From NCBI GenBank assembly GCA_003118195.1, contig BEXV01000158.1, forward strand, positions 76,668 to 140,667: 64,000 nucleotides of DNA, written 5' to 3'. Numbering within the stretch: the stretch's first letter is position 1; every line of letters starts with the position of its first letter. This document shows positions 1 through 12,800 of the stretch, piece after piece. The position numbers and the translations under genes are program-made. This DNA comes from Hemicentrotus pulcherrimus (Eukaryota > Echinodermata > Echinoidea > Camarodonta > Strongylocentrotidae). The notes beneath the pieces are model-generated. The model was not told the DNA's origin. It searched no databases and was given only the letters and a program-made list of their open reading frames with translations.

Positions 1-1630
1 ATGTCCTCCGACGAGCCCCTCATCTCCAAACCATCTGTTACCACATGTCTTTTAAGATGATTCGATTCTCTATTTTTTGAGGCACCCTATAACCGTTTTT
101 CTAGATTCAAAGTAGATCTCGAAGAATGTAATTAAGGAGCCTAATTCTAACTGGGTGAGAGCTCCAGCTATGCCGGTATCCCGCAGGGTGTGAACACTCT
201 TCATAGTTACCTACGGACGTTAAACTCGCTTTATCCCAGCACAACACAACGCTGGAGCAATACCGGAGAGGCTTACCGTCAGTGCCGTGCCCAAGGCTGT
301 CTCGAGCTAGCTAGCATCTTAGAAAGCACAGCGGGATAATCAATTGTAGCCACTTTCTTGCCTACTACCTTTTTTCATGGGTGGCTGAATCAAGGGTGGA
401 GGGGGTAGCGGGGAGATAGAGGCACTGACCTCAATACAATTTAAAATAAATAAATATAAAAAGCCCTGTTTTGATAAAAAGGTGACCCGGTAGCAAAAGG
501 AAAGAGCAGCAAACTAGAAAAATTAAATTTTCCGTTTTTAACTTGATCCTGACTCGCTCAAAAAATTATCAATTTTCTGTCATTTATAACAAGGAAAGGC
601 GTCCCTTTTCTACCCATTAAAACTTTTTTTTCCCCTATACGTTCCCATTACCAGGTTTCACTGCTTATATGCAAATACCCGACAAAAGATTTTACCATCG
701 AAGCTATGTCTTTTTGAGTGTTTATACAATTCTCGGTTCTGTTTTCAAAAAAAAAACTTACAATGCACCAATTTTTATGAAAAATAGGAATCGGTAACAT
801 ATAATTCTTCTTTCTTTTCTCATTACCTACCCGTCTTCTAAGAAGTCATAGAATCATTTCTAGTTTCTATATTTCAATACGTTTAACCGCTAAGAATAAT
901 CCAGATTAAGATACTGTGTTGGCATTGTCAAACTACTTTCCATTATTCCCGGTAATTATGATTTACATCTTAAAGCCCAAATCCTTCCTTTATTCACTTT
1001 TCACGTTACCATAGCAACGGTATCACTCATGACAGCCCAGGCTCTTGTCAGACCAAAAAGAGCTTCATATTAATCACACGTGCATTTAATCGGCCTACTT
1101 ATAACATGCATTTGAATCATTTAGTAATTTTATACGAAATGAAATCAACAAACGTGATTAAAATTTATATTGCACTGTTTTCTTGGTCTATATGGAAATG
1201 AGGCTATAAAAACATTGAAATATCATTAAAAATAGAACTATATACGAAAAGAAAAAGGAAGATAGGAAATATCTACAGAGCGATGAAAATACAATCCTTT
1301 TAATCCATCATTCGCCCCTCCTCACTTTTATGTTCTCTATCATTTTCCATTTCTCTCCCTATCTCCCTTTTAAATTAGCTGGTCAATGATCCATCTACTG
1401 TCTGAAAAAAATATGCAGAAATTTAAGCCGTTTCCCCATCGGTGTAGAGCTCCATTATCACAGTTTGAGGTTTAACTTAAAGATTAGGAACACACATTCA
1501 AGAGTATGAAACGTGCTAGGGTATCAGAATGAACCTTATTGGGTTCATTACTGCATTATGTAAGTCTTGCTATACAATGGATCATCTAAAGACAAACTTG
1601 TAGTTTTTGTATAGTGTAGTGTGGGATGAT

Positions 1631-1688
1631 GGTGTGTGTGTGTGTTTGCGTGTGGGTGAGTGTGTGTGTGTGCGTGTGGGTGAGTGTT
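1631..1688. repeat. Imperfect (GT)n microsatellite
   Basis: GT-rich run in which the phrase gcgtgtgggtgagtgt occurs twice, 34 bp apart. This suggests a 34-bp higher unit inside the dinucleotide repeat. Confidence 0.85.
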
Positions 1689-3419
1689 TTGAAAGTATGT
1701 GTTGTGTACAGATACAAAAGACGAGAGCGAGGGAGAAAAGTGGATTAAGAAAAAGGAAAGAGAAGTTTATATATTGATAAAAAAGTTTATGTTGTTGTTT
1801 TATTCTCCATACAAAATACAGTTTGTATATCTCATTAATACTTTGATAAATTGATCATACCATCCCGACTTGAAATAAAAACACAAGAGTTAAATCAGTT
1901 GATGCAAACAGTAATATAATTTATTTAAGATCCAAACGGGTTCTGACATCAAGAGTGTGTTAGATAAATATGTTATGGTACATTGCATTATTCAATATAC
2001 ATTAATGTACATGATGATTTACATGCTATTAATCCATACGAACCTTTGAAAAATCATCTATACGCTGAAGAATAAAAAAAAAACCCCAAGATAATAGGAA
2101 ATTATTAAGAAGAAACAAAACTACTGCAAAATATGTTTGACAATACATGTATATCTCCTTTAAGTGGAGAAGTAGTTATGGTTTCCTAATCACAATATAT
2201 AGACTATTCAGGGCACACTCTTGAATAATGATGACAGACAGAGAAGAAAAAATATATATTTACAAGACATATTGAGATCATCGATGGTATGTTTCTTTCG
2301 CGTAAAACACTATACATTTATCATCGCAAACATTTATATAATACGACGAGCAGACTCGTAGCACATTATGAGGTATTTATTATAACACTCTTGTATTTAA
2401 TACTATTGCATCTATATTCCTTTTCTTACTATTTCTATGCTATAGAACGATGATGCTACGAAATAGACAAAATCTCACAATTTCATCAACTTTTGAGATC
2501 AAACATAAGCCCTTCATTTGATTTTTTTTTTATAGCTGAAAACAATTAATTTGTTTCGATTAAGACCAGGAACAATTATGAAATAATGATTTGTTTTTTT
2601 TGTTTTGCTGTATAGGAAGCTTTTTAAAAATAACAAAATGTTTGAATTGAACACTCAATATGTATCATTTGAAAACGCACCAACATTTATATCTACATAG
2701 TGTGGTAAATACATTGCTATGAAATCTGTGTCTGCTGGACTAGGCCTACCGAGATTTCTAAAAATATTGCTTAATATATCACACATCTTTCAGACCCTTT
2801 GCAATATCAGCATTGATACCTTAATATTCCATTTTAAAAAATCAGGCAAGATATCTGCATTGTCACAGAAAACGAAGGTACAATAATGATCATTCGCAAC
2901 ACACATGACCAAAGAATGATAAAGGAATCACTACACTATGGATTCACTAGGTCCATAAGAATATGTACAATCTTGAAACCAGAAATAAATCATTGTCAAC
3001 AAAATATGGATTGGGATACATTCATTCATAAAAAGGTCTTTGAGTTGCCTAGAGGACCTTTTCCAAATTCACCAAAAAAGTCACGGAAAAAGACACTAAA
3101 GGATGTATGGTATGAAGTAAAATGAGGAGGTGGAATTGGTAGCACTACGTAATAAAATTAAATCAAACAACTTTTAAAAATACTGTGTAAAAACAACATC
3201 TTTACGATTTGTCGTGTTTATTTTTACGCAGGGATTTTGAACTAGTAATGCGAGAAAATGAATGTTTAATTCGAAATCGAAATTTTGAAATACAAACGTC
3301 CGTGTTAAATACCAACTCCCTTGTAGCTTTGGGCACCTTATGTTTCCCTTCAAATCTCCACGAATTGACTTTTCTAACCAAAGTGAATATTAGTAATCGT
3401 GTTGAGGAAAATAAATAAG

Positions 3420-4680
3420 CATGTTAGCGATGGTTGGTGGAGGAAGGTGTTCAGTGGACATCTACATAAGATGTGAACCTAGAGAAGTGTTGAGGAGGAG
3501 AACAGGCAAGTCAAACAGGTCTGATTGGTAGGACTCTGACAATTTAGTAGAGGTCTTCCACCTAGGAAGCGGGCGTGTAGGGATGGTAGTACGGGAAAGC
3601 GATCAAGTTACTCTGATTGCCCTCATTTATTGGCGTATTGCTTGTCGGATTTCAAGCTCTGCATTGCGTGTCTGTTTGGGAGGCACTGTTCTCTCTTCCT
3701 CCTGTTTGCTTGTTTGTTCATGATGTAGGAATGCGATCTGGTCGCCGGCATGCTGCTATTGGATTCCTCCTGGGGAACCCCTGAGTGTATGGTGTCATAT
3801 ACCGCTACGTATGGGTAAAGAATGAAAAGCCAGCGTCCGTTCAACCGCAGCTGGACAACAACTTGCCACGTACGAGGCATGGAACTGGGTCTCTATAGCC
3901 AAGCATAATGGTTGTATTCGTGGCAGGATATGCTACAGTAGAGGAACTCATGTTTGGCTTGGCTAATTAATAGACCCTGACCATGCGTTCCGACTTATAA
4001 AGGTTAGTGCCTGAAAACAAAGGGCAAAACTGACGATTCGTTTTTTGTCTGGGGCATGTTTCGATAAATCCTTAGTAAAACATCGGCAGAGTCGTTGCAG
4101 TGCCGCGTCAAAGATAACCGTTTCCAGAACTCTCTGCAAATTATGTAGAAGTTTTTCTACTGAACATGCACTGACTGAATTTAATTGGTTAACCAGAATG
4201 TCATACAACTGTCCCTTCGTTCTTGTAAACATGCCTCCGAAATGAAGAAAAAAAATCGGGCTAGAGGCAGCTATGAAAGCATTAGATTAGCTGTTTAATG
4301 CTAAAATAAGTTTGCTTTCATTCACGCCATTTTCTCAAAGGAGAGAGATGTAAAACTCTGCTTGGTACCGTGCGTAGTTTCCACTCGCTACAGACGCGCG
4401 CAGATCCGTCGTGTCATTCCAAATCCGATGAAGTCTGGAATCGATACGCTGCTTATTGGTGGATCGATAAGCTGAAGGGGGCTTGGAATGGGAACTCGTC
4501 GACTCTAGTAGCAGAGCCTGACATGGTACACGACGCTGCTGCTTGCAGTACCTAACCCTGTTCGAGTTACTATTGGAGCAAGAGACACGCCCGAAGGATA
4601 TCGGTACTTAACTTTGAACTCATCGGGTGGGTGGATGGGTGTCAAACCCACCGCGCACCATATACGATCCGATTTTGGAA
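3420..4680. other. GC-richer block of unknown origin, possible transposon remnant
   Basis: This stretch is visibly less AT-rich than its surroundings and has several 60-90 codon frames on both strands (3623-3880 minus, 3963-4232 minus, 4045-4245 plus). None is recognisable. A decayed retroelement or solo LTR would fit the composition, but no LTR ends, primer-binding site or reverse-transcriptase motif could be shown. Confidence 0.25.
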
Positions 4681-6525
4681 GAATTTGTAATACCATTCCA
4701 CATGAAAATAATTAAAATCTTAATATTCGAGGTTTAGAATAGCTATGTGATTAGTAGAACAACAATTTTGGGGGAACTTAAGGATTTCTTGAAGGAAGAA
4801 AACCCATATTAGCTCAGAATCGTCGTGATGTTATTTCAGTTATGTATGTACATTGTGTACGCTGCCTAGGAGGCTTAAATGTTAAATTTCCACTGTAGTA
4901 TTCATATCACCAATCAAAACCTCAACCAGGAAAAGTATATGCTTTAAACTTCAATATCCAATGCAACTACGATTTCTTGAACGACAGATCACAAAAAGGT
5001 CGTGTAATGTGTGCAGATAAGAAATACATCTTCCTCTAATTAAATTTGGCAATATAGCTTCCTTTTTAATTTACATAATTTCCTTTTAAATTTTCTCATC
5101 ACTATCACAATAACAGTCATTGCACAAGACATGTCGTGCTATTATGTTTACTCTTAGAGCTATTGATCAGCACGGAAATGACATAAAATTAATCGAAATT
5201 TCTAGGAAATCTGTCTTGAATTATAAAAAAAGGACACTAAGATACTTGAGTAAGAGCGAAAAAGGAACGATTATGTAAGTTTTCTTCATGCTGAATTGAC
5301 ATCATTTTAGAACCACTCAGCGTTGACGTACAAGCTTACGTAGCGTTTCGCTGACAATAATGTTATGTAAAATTAATTGGTATATCGAAGCTGGCATATT
5401 CTGAAATATCTTTTCATTCCGCTAAAACTAAACCCATAGAGGATCTCTTAACAATCATAGTGTCAGAAATAGTGGTGCAAGTTTTCAGTGCAGTCAGTTC
5501 AGGTTTTTCCCTTGCGCTAAATGCAACACTTAAGATGATTAGCTGTGTTCGGGACCCTCTCTAACCATCAAGATGTATTTCCGTACCCCATACACAGGGG
5601 ATGTCAATGTAGCTTGTTTTCGATTGCGCCAGGTAATAAACAGAGATCCACTTCACAATTATTCCTATTTCCTATGTGTTCATTTTTTGTTTCCAATATA
5701 GATTTCATCATTTGATAGGTGCCCTTTTAATCATACTCATAGAAATGTCTTAAAGAATCAAAAACTATTTCAGGACTTATCTTGATTCATCATTTCGTAA
5801 TTCTTGGGCGTATACGATGAAAAATAACTTGGGATGGAATTACATGTATACAGTATACTAGTGACCCATTAATGTCTAACCTATCTACGTAATGACGCAA
5901 CGAGAAGTAAATACCAAACACTTCTGTAACAATATGTTGCTTTTTACCATTGACTGACTATTTGTTTGACTGTTGTGTAACTTAGTTTATGATTGGCATC
6001 TGCGCCTCAAATTAACAAATCATTAATTGATCTCGTTTTGGTATTACATGTACCTCCTAAATCATATTTCAATCTCTGTCGAGAGGCATCCGGTGTTCGA
6101 AATTGTGGCCTTTCAAAATGTACGTCTTTTTTGACAATATAAGATATGAGAAATTTGCCTTCCAAACGCCTTATAAAATGTGTTTGAGGTTTCTCACGAC
6201 GGTTATGATCATAGATACAAGTCTTAACCTCGAGAGATGGAAACAAATGTGTCTGGTCACGTGGCTGTTGGACCTTGGAACGTCATTAAAACATTCATGA
6301 AACAGGATTTTTGACAAAGATTGAAATCGTTCTGTTTCAATGAAACTTTGAATTGTCTAATCGTTTTTTTTTTAAAACACAAAATACATAGCCTACGACA
6401 TCATATTTCGCCATTCGAGAAACGATGAGCTTGGAACTATGTAATGATTTAAGAAAGAAACACGATAGAAGCGATCGTAGACAGGATCACACTTCAGAAG
6501 ATGAATGGCTCTGAAGACACATTTT

Positions 6526-6635
6526 CAACCCATACAAATTCATTGATATAATAAAGGGATGAAGGAACAGAATTTGAGTATCACATTTACCTACAAGTTT
6601 TTTTTATAGCCCCATTGGGAAAACAAATGGAGCTG
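6526..6635 (+). repeat. Dispersed repeat R1, copy 1
   Basis: About 75-100 bp closely matching 10650-10750 in the same orientation. The shared core includes aaagggatgaaggaacagaa and gagtatcacatttacctaca. The source element is unknown. Confidence 0.8.
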
Positions 6636-7686
6636 TGTACACTATGTTGTTAACTTTTGTGATACCTCACCAAATCATTAAACCGTATGTTACCAGATGT
6701 CGATAATAATAATGCACATTAAACAAATACATATTTAAGAACATTCACCAACATTTCTTGCTTCACTTCTCCAATTGTTAGTAATAAAATGTATTTCAAG
6801 TGATACGACATATTCTGAATAAGTATCATATTTGTAAAAATATCATGTATAATAATTTCTTTTTAATTGAACAACACAAAAATCGAAAAGATTTCGTTAT
6901 TACAATAGCTATATCTCGCATGAGGGAGTTAATCTTGACGTCTCAAGTTTGCATTATATACATCGTTCTTTTTATGATAGAATTTTTCTTCGAATTACCA
7001 CATGAAAATAAGAAAATAACCCGACAATATCACTCATTTCGTTTATAAAAGATATTTCATATTTGTCAATCGGTAATTGGTGTAACACAAAAAATGATGA
7101 TAACAGAGATAGTTTTTGATCCACTTCAAATGTACCACATCCGCCCTAATGAAACGACACAAACCAAAGAGAAATCTACATGTAAAAAAAGAACAACCTT
7201 AATGAAAATGATATAAAAACAGACATTTTTCATTACGCAAAATGTATAGATTCGTAATAATATTACATGTAAGTAACGATATAAAGTGATGTGCAGATAA
7301 AAGAAACATACTTTTAAGATGTTAGCTATTGTACTTTTCTGGAAAATATACTACCAGGGACCAGTCACACATAATTAATTGCTCCGAATGCTTGAGGCTC
7401 CACAGCATTACGTTTTATTAAAGTATTATTGTTTTAAAAAAAATCTCTTTAGATAAACAATTTCGATACCAAAATCTCTTTAAAAAAGTTTAAAAGCGAT
7501 ATTTCATTAGACTAATCGAAGCGCCCTTACACGCTCGTATAAGCAATGAACCCAGGTAGGAGTTGGGTTCCGTGCCAAGAGGCCATGTGATTTTTTGTAT
7601 GTGATCCTTTACTTTTTCATACTTTTGATGGTTTATCCAATGTCTGGTAATTCTTATTTATCAACTCTTTTTTTCATCTATTCATC

Positions 7687-7790
7687 AATTATTATTATTA
7701 TTGTATCATTATTATCATTATATCATCATCATCAATATTATCGAATTATCATTATTACTTCTTTTATTTGATTTTTTTTCGGGGGGGGGG
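7687..7790. repeat. ATT/ATC microsatellite and G10 run
   Basis: Interrupted ATT and ATC trinucleotides (7687-7740), then T-rich sequence running into ten G (7781-7790). Confidence 0.85.
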
Positions 7791-8704
7791 CGGAGAAGAG
7801 ATTACTTCATACGGATATATGCACAAATTGTATGTTAGGTGAATGGTTCCAAACGCAAAGAACATTTTTTCACAGTACAACACGATACATTTTCCCAGGT
7901 AAGATACCTACATCTATTTTGAAGAGATAGTAATAAGAATTACATCCAGTCTGTATTAATAACATTCAATACAAAAATGAACTGACGCCCATTTTATATC
8001 TTAGGAAAATAAGAAATAACAATTATAACAGTAGACTACCTAATGTTGTCTGCACAAAAGATATTAGATCTCATGCACACGAAAGTAAAACAATAAAAGT
8101 GTTAGATAAAAAATGAAATCGCCTTACTGAGCTCATTTTTCCACGACGTCTACAACTGTGTTTAAAAAACGGTTTCTTTGATCATTCGGCATAGTCTAAA
8201 CATCATCTGTTTGTTTTAAGTTCATGTAGTAGCTAAAAACATCCATAACGATAACATCCTTTTCCCGATTGTTTGACACAGTATATAGAAATAACCCAAA
8301 CAAAGGTACCAAAATTGGATAATTACTTAAACCTTTTGAAATTAACTGTAATGAAAAATTGCATAAACAAAGTTTTAATGGTCACCTGTTGGTGGATATA
8401 AAGACCACCTTTCACCATTCACCCTAGAACGGAGGCAGTGTACGCCTCCGACCCCTCATTAAATGACCCACGGGAAGCAAGGCAATATCATTATGTTACC
8501 CAGACACATTACACCCCTGCTCGTCTAGAGGTATCCCCATCAGTTATGAGTCTCTGGATCCACCAATATAAATTAAATATTTCTTAGCAGGTATGGCATT
8601 CAACACGTTGAGGAAATTACATCCTATCACTTTAAAAACAGGGGACAACGTGCATATCAGCCTTCTTTGAATAATAAATACACACACGTAAGTCCCAACA
8701 AACC

Positions 8705-8710
8705 TTTATT
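8705..8710 (-). terminator. Candidate distal poly(A) signal
   Basis: AATAAA on the minus strand, followed within 30 nt by GGTTTGTTGGGACTTACGTG and GTGT. This GU-rich run is a better downstream element than that of the proximal site. Use of this signal would give a 3' UTR of about 1 kb. Confidence 0.45.
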
Positions 8711-9423
8711 GCATTTATAACAAACAACATGCAGACTCTTTACTATATTTCAATCCTTCGGTGTCTTTAGATTCATGATCATATATTCATGATCTTAGTC
8801 ATTACAGCATTCACCCATTCAGTGGAAACATAAGTAATTACAGTTGGTGGGAGACGTGATCTTCTATCTACCCATAACCATAGTCAATATTTGATCGATT
8901 AAGAACAAATCCTAGTCATGTTTAGGCGAATCCTCTCATAACAGCTCAAAATGACACTTCATTTATACAAAAAAAATCAAAAGCAATGTTCATTTAGAAT
9001 GTTTAGTTTATAACACACAATGTACGGGAACATTCTCTTAACTTCCTACTGTAGAAAACCAGAGTACATTAATAGTCAAACTCTTTCAGGCCTGGTAAAG
9101 AACTAATGAACTTAGAAAGTTGTTCCATTTCTTTAGTTAAACTTGGTTAAATAGCGAGAAAGCTAAATGACAGTCTCCATTATTGAGTCAATAAGGAGTT
9201 GAAAGCTATATGAATTATCAATTACACTTCACCATCATATACTCTACTATTTGTTCGTCATTATAACATATTTTCACTATGGATTTTCAAAATGTTAGCT
9301 GTGATCAACTTTGTCACCATGATCGTAATTACGATATTTCCCTGACCATAATGACATTTGTTAATACCAAACATGACTTTAAAAAAATGAACGGAACCAT
9401 GTAAGGACATCTTACTTTCGACT

Positions 9424-9429
9424 TTTATT
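9424..9429 (-). terminator. Candidate proximal poly(A) signal
   Basis: AATAAA on the minus strand (tttatt on plus), 265 nt past the stop codon. It is followed by T-rich and GTTTGG-containing sequence that could serve as the downstream element. Confidence 0.45.
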
Positions 9430-9693
9430 TTAATTTAGGATCAGCTGGTAGCTAAATCAAGATCCCAATTGATCCTTAATTAACAAAAGCTTAGTTCTAA
9501 AAGTAAGCCATTACATTAAAAAAAGAGGAAATTTACAGCTGAAGAAACATCTCCATGACGCAACTACAGTCTTAATTTTCTGAAGACAATTGTATAAATG
9601 AACTGTCAAATTGAATCCTCAAGATGAGTATGGTCTACCTTGTTGTGATGAGATCACATCTTGACATGGATTACGGGATTAGATTCCTCTTGA
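9424..9693 (-). other. Probable 3' UTR of the cyclase gene (short form)
   Basis: AT-rich sequence between the TAA stop and the first AATAAA on the minus strand. It contains no further homology. The true end needs transcript data; a longer form could run to about 8690. Confidence 0.5.
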
Positions 9694-9874
9694 TTACGTG
9701 GGTATCTCAACATGTGTACTGTCTCCCCAGAGTTCTGCATCAACGGGTTCGTCAGGATTAGTATCGTAGCCATAGAGAAAGAAAGGATTGCCTAGGATGG
9801 TGGCTGGAAAGGCGGCGGGAAGAGTTTCCCGAGAGCGCTCTTCAAAGTGATAACTACCACATTCAACCAGAAGG
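9694..9874 (-). CDS. gucy1a: sGC alpha exon H: C-terminal end with stop
   Basis: 181 nt: one base completes Val572, then 59 codons and TAA (9696-9694). The acceptor is gttttcacag before CCTTCTGG. The product runs [20 protein letters not shown], then [16 protein letters not shown], and a short acidic tail ending STHVEIPT. It matches the alpha C-terminus pattern (FTPRSREELPPNFP…). An open frame continues 56 nt upstream into the intron with its own ATG at 9930, but the homology and the acceptor show that this is intron. Confidence 0.95.
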
Positions 9875-12800
9875 CTGTGAAAACAGAGAAAAACAGAAAG
9901 AAAGATGATTTTTATTAAACTATTAATCATTTTTCTGCTGTGATAATAACGTCAGGACATAGTTTAAATGATAAACAGCTTTCCCCATTAATATCCCTTT
10001 TTTTACACATTATTTTTACAAGGTTGTACAAAAAAAAACAAAAAACAATGTTATATGAAATTCTTATATGTGTATATGTGTTTAACCTATTTTGGGCCTA
10101 TACATATACGTAACCTGATATTACGCTCTACTGGTATGTGAATTAAAGTGTCAGATCAGCAGGTAATATTCTACTTCAGGAAACTGCCATCGAAAAGATC
10201 CCTTTTTTAAATCATAAAGGTAAATAGAAATTGTGAAATTTTAACAAATTAATATTTTCTTTACATCTTCTTTTTTAAGTGACTTCTAATCTTGATTTTT
10301 ATTTGTTTTAATTAGTCAATCGGCCACATTTACCATGTCAAATGCGTCTAAATTTGTATTTCATAATAATATGTTCATAAAGTATAGTTATCTATTATTA
10401 TATGACTTTTTAAATTTTTATTAGTTTAACAAAAATCTATAATTTAGCCTAGGCTACGAGGCAGATTTTTAATAAATATACCATTAAATAAAACAAGCTA
10501 TGAATCTTACAACCATTCTTGTCATATTTTTACTCCTTTCAAACAATAAAAAGGGGAAAATAACACCTTTTTTTTTTGGCATACAATGTAGGAGGAGCAA
10601 TCGATGAAACATCCTCCCGAGTCAATTTCCCTTTATCTTATGGGATTTTAACCCATATAAATTCATTGGTATGACAAAGGGATGAAGGAACAGAATGTGA
10701 GTATCACATTTACCTACAAGTTGTGTACAGCTGTATTGGAAAAAAGATCTTTCCATGGTAGTATCCTGAAATGGCATATTACCTTCTGTCCCGACACTTT
10801 AATTCACATTCCAGTAAATATAGACGGACTAGAAAGTACACTTGGCATATTTCTTTGGAAGATAGTCCAGTGATAGTCAAAATACCCGTAATTACTTAGA
10901 TAAAGGAATCTTTAGAGAAACGTGACAATTCTTCCAATAGGGGCTGAGTTGCAAGCTCTGTAAAAACACGTGCTTACACCGACGAGAAGGCTACTATTCA
11001 AGCATCGTTCCTTTGTGAAGTCACGCACAATAATTCACTAAAACGTCAATTACACCATGTTTACATACGGGTTCATGACGAGTGCATTTCTATCACAATT
11101 CAAAGTACACGTGGATTACGTTTGACCGGCACAGTATCACACTGATATAACACTACAATGGATGTATCACTAAACCTTTATCAATTTGAAGTAATAACAA
11201 AGCATCAATAACACAATAATAACACAAGCACTTGTATGGGAAAGGTTACATATACCATGGACTTACTAGTAGGTCCATGCATATACAATAAACAATATGT
11301 AAACATGGATATGAATTCAAGGTTCTTTGCCGATATATCTAAATCAAAATCATTAGTTACAATGCTGGACTAATGAAATGAGGTTTGAATGTAAATAATC
11401 CCCTGAATTTAATTAAAGCCGACATGTAATAAAACCGAAATTTAAGTATATATTTATAAAGTAAACAAGTCTTATATAATTCATACAGCAATGCGCTTGT
11501 GCCTGTAAACGATAAGTTATATTGTATTTTTGTAGTGATGATTGTTTACGTTGTGCTGTAAATGGGAAGATATCCCATGAAATATAAACGAAGGAAGCAG
11601 TTTCAAGTCATATCAGTTACAGCGAAAACGATGCGGTATAAGTACCCATGTGGATTTCATTTGAATATTTGATTTTGTCTTTCATTGTGGTGACGTTATG
11701 GAAACTGTGTGGTTTTCTTCACCACCTGAATACTACTATGCAATTTGCTGCTAAAACCACTGATTGTTTCAAATAGATAAATTAAAGGTTTGTGGTCGCT
11801 GAGACATATTGTGGTCTATGATTGATATCCGGCCACGATTAAAACTGGAGACTGGAAAGTCCAGAAAAGTCCTTATCAGAAATGTATAATGATAATATAA
11901 TACCAATTTCAGCATGTCATAATAGTTAGAAACGTAGACTTGTGGATGAGTATTACGACACGAAATTATCTCTTAGTCCCATATGCTGTAATACTAAAAT
12001 TGATGTTACGGACTGGTTTACGATGGGTGTATCGACCATCACAACTGACAAGGTACGAAATCAATCAATTAGAGGAGAAAATATGTGTAGTGTATTTATC
12101 AATTTTAGTCTAAAAGCAAAACGATATTTCTTTTCTTTCTGGCCGGACAAATAATTTATGTGAGGTGTTGTGGTCCAGTGGATAAATCTCCGGACTTTGA
12201 GCCACAATGCACGGGTTTAAAAACCCTGTCGCCGCACTAATGTTCTTAGGATAAATATTAATCTATATTTGCCGCACTCCACCCAGGTGAGGTTGATAGG
12301 AACGTTCCAGGAATTGATTAATTCGTTAAAAAGCTCGTGTGCGGTAATGGCATATGTGCAAAAGCCGGGCTAATAAAAATGGAGCGCAGGCGTGGTAATG
12401 GTTAAGACATGAGCAATATACAAGACTCCAGGATTAATTTTACTGATATGAAATCTTGGTCTATGATTGATATACATTATTCTTATTATCATGACAATGA
12501 TCGTTATTATTATTATCATCATTATCATCATCATCATCATCTGATTCATTGTTGCCCTATCATAGGATTCTAAATAAAGTATTCTTCCCTTTAATCTACT
12601 TATGTTGAAGTGAACGTTTTGACAATAAATTTCATATGTAAATTTGTGGGATATTCAAAATAGATCTAATGAAGATAATTCTCAGTTTCAAATAAATTCC
12701 TAATTTAATATGGACACGTGATTGTATTAAAAACAATCCAAGCATCTAAGTTTGAACCTTTCGAACCTTTACGGGTTATTTGCATGTTTTTACATCCACC

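Larger units (their letters stand above)
1..8704. other. Noncoding flank downstream of the cyclase gene
   Basis: No open frame here has recognisable homology; the longest are under 90 codons and often open on both strands. Contents that can be named: a GT microsatellite (1631-1688), a GC-richer block (3420-4680), one copy of a dispersed repeat (6526-6635), ATT/ATC microsatellite (7687-7740) and a G10 run (7781-7790). The remainder is AT-rich sequence without visible structure. Confidence 0.6.

Noticed and set aside
3623..3880. Reverse-transcriptase-like SGVPQ motif in a minus frame
   Set aside because: Only four to five residues match; none of the neighbouring RT blocks are present.
9875..9930. 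ATG at 9930 as an alternative start for the last exon
   Set aside because: Sequence before 9875 is intron: a clear acceptor and homology begin at 9874, and exon G supplies the missing two bases of the codon.
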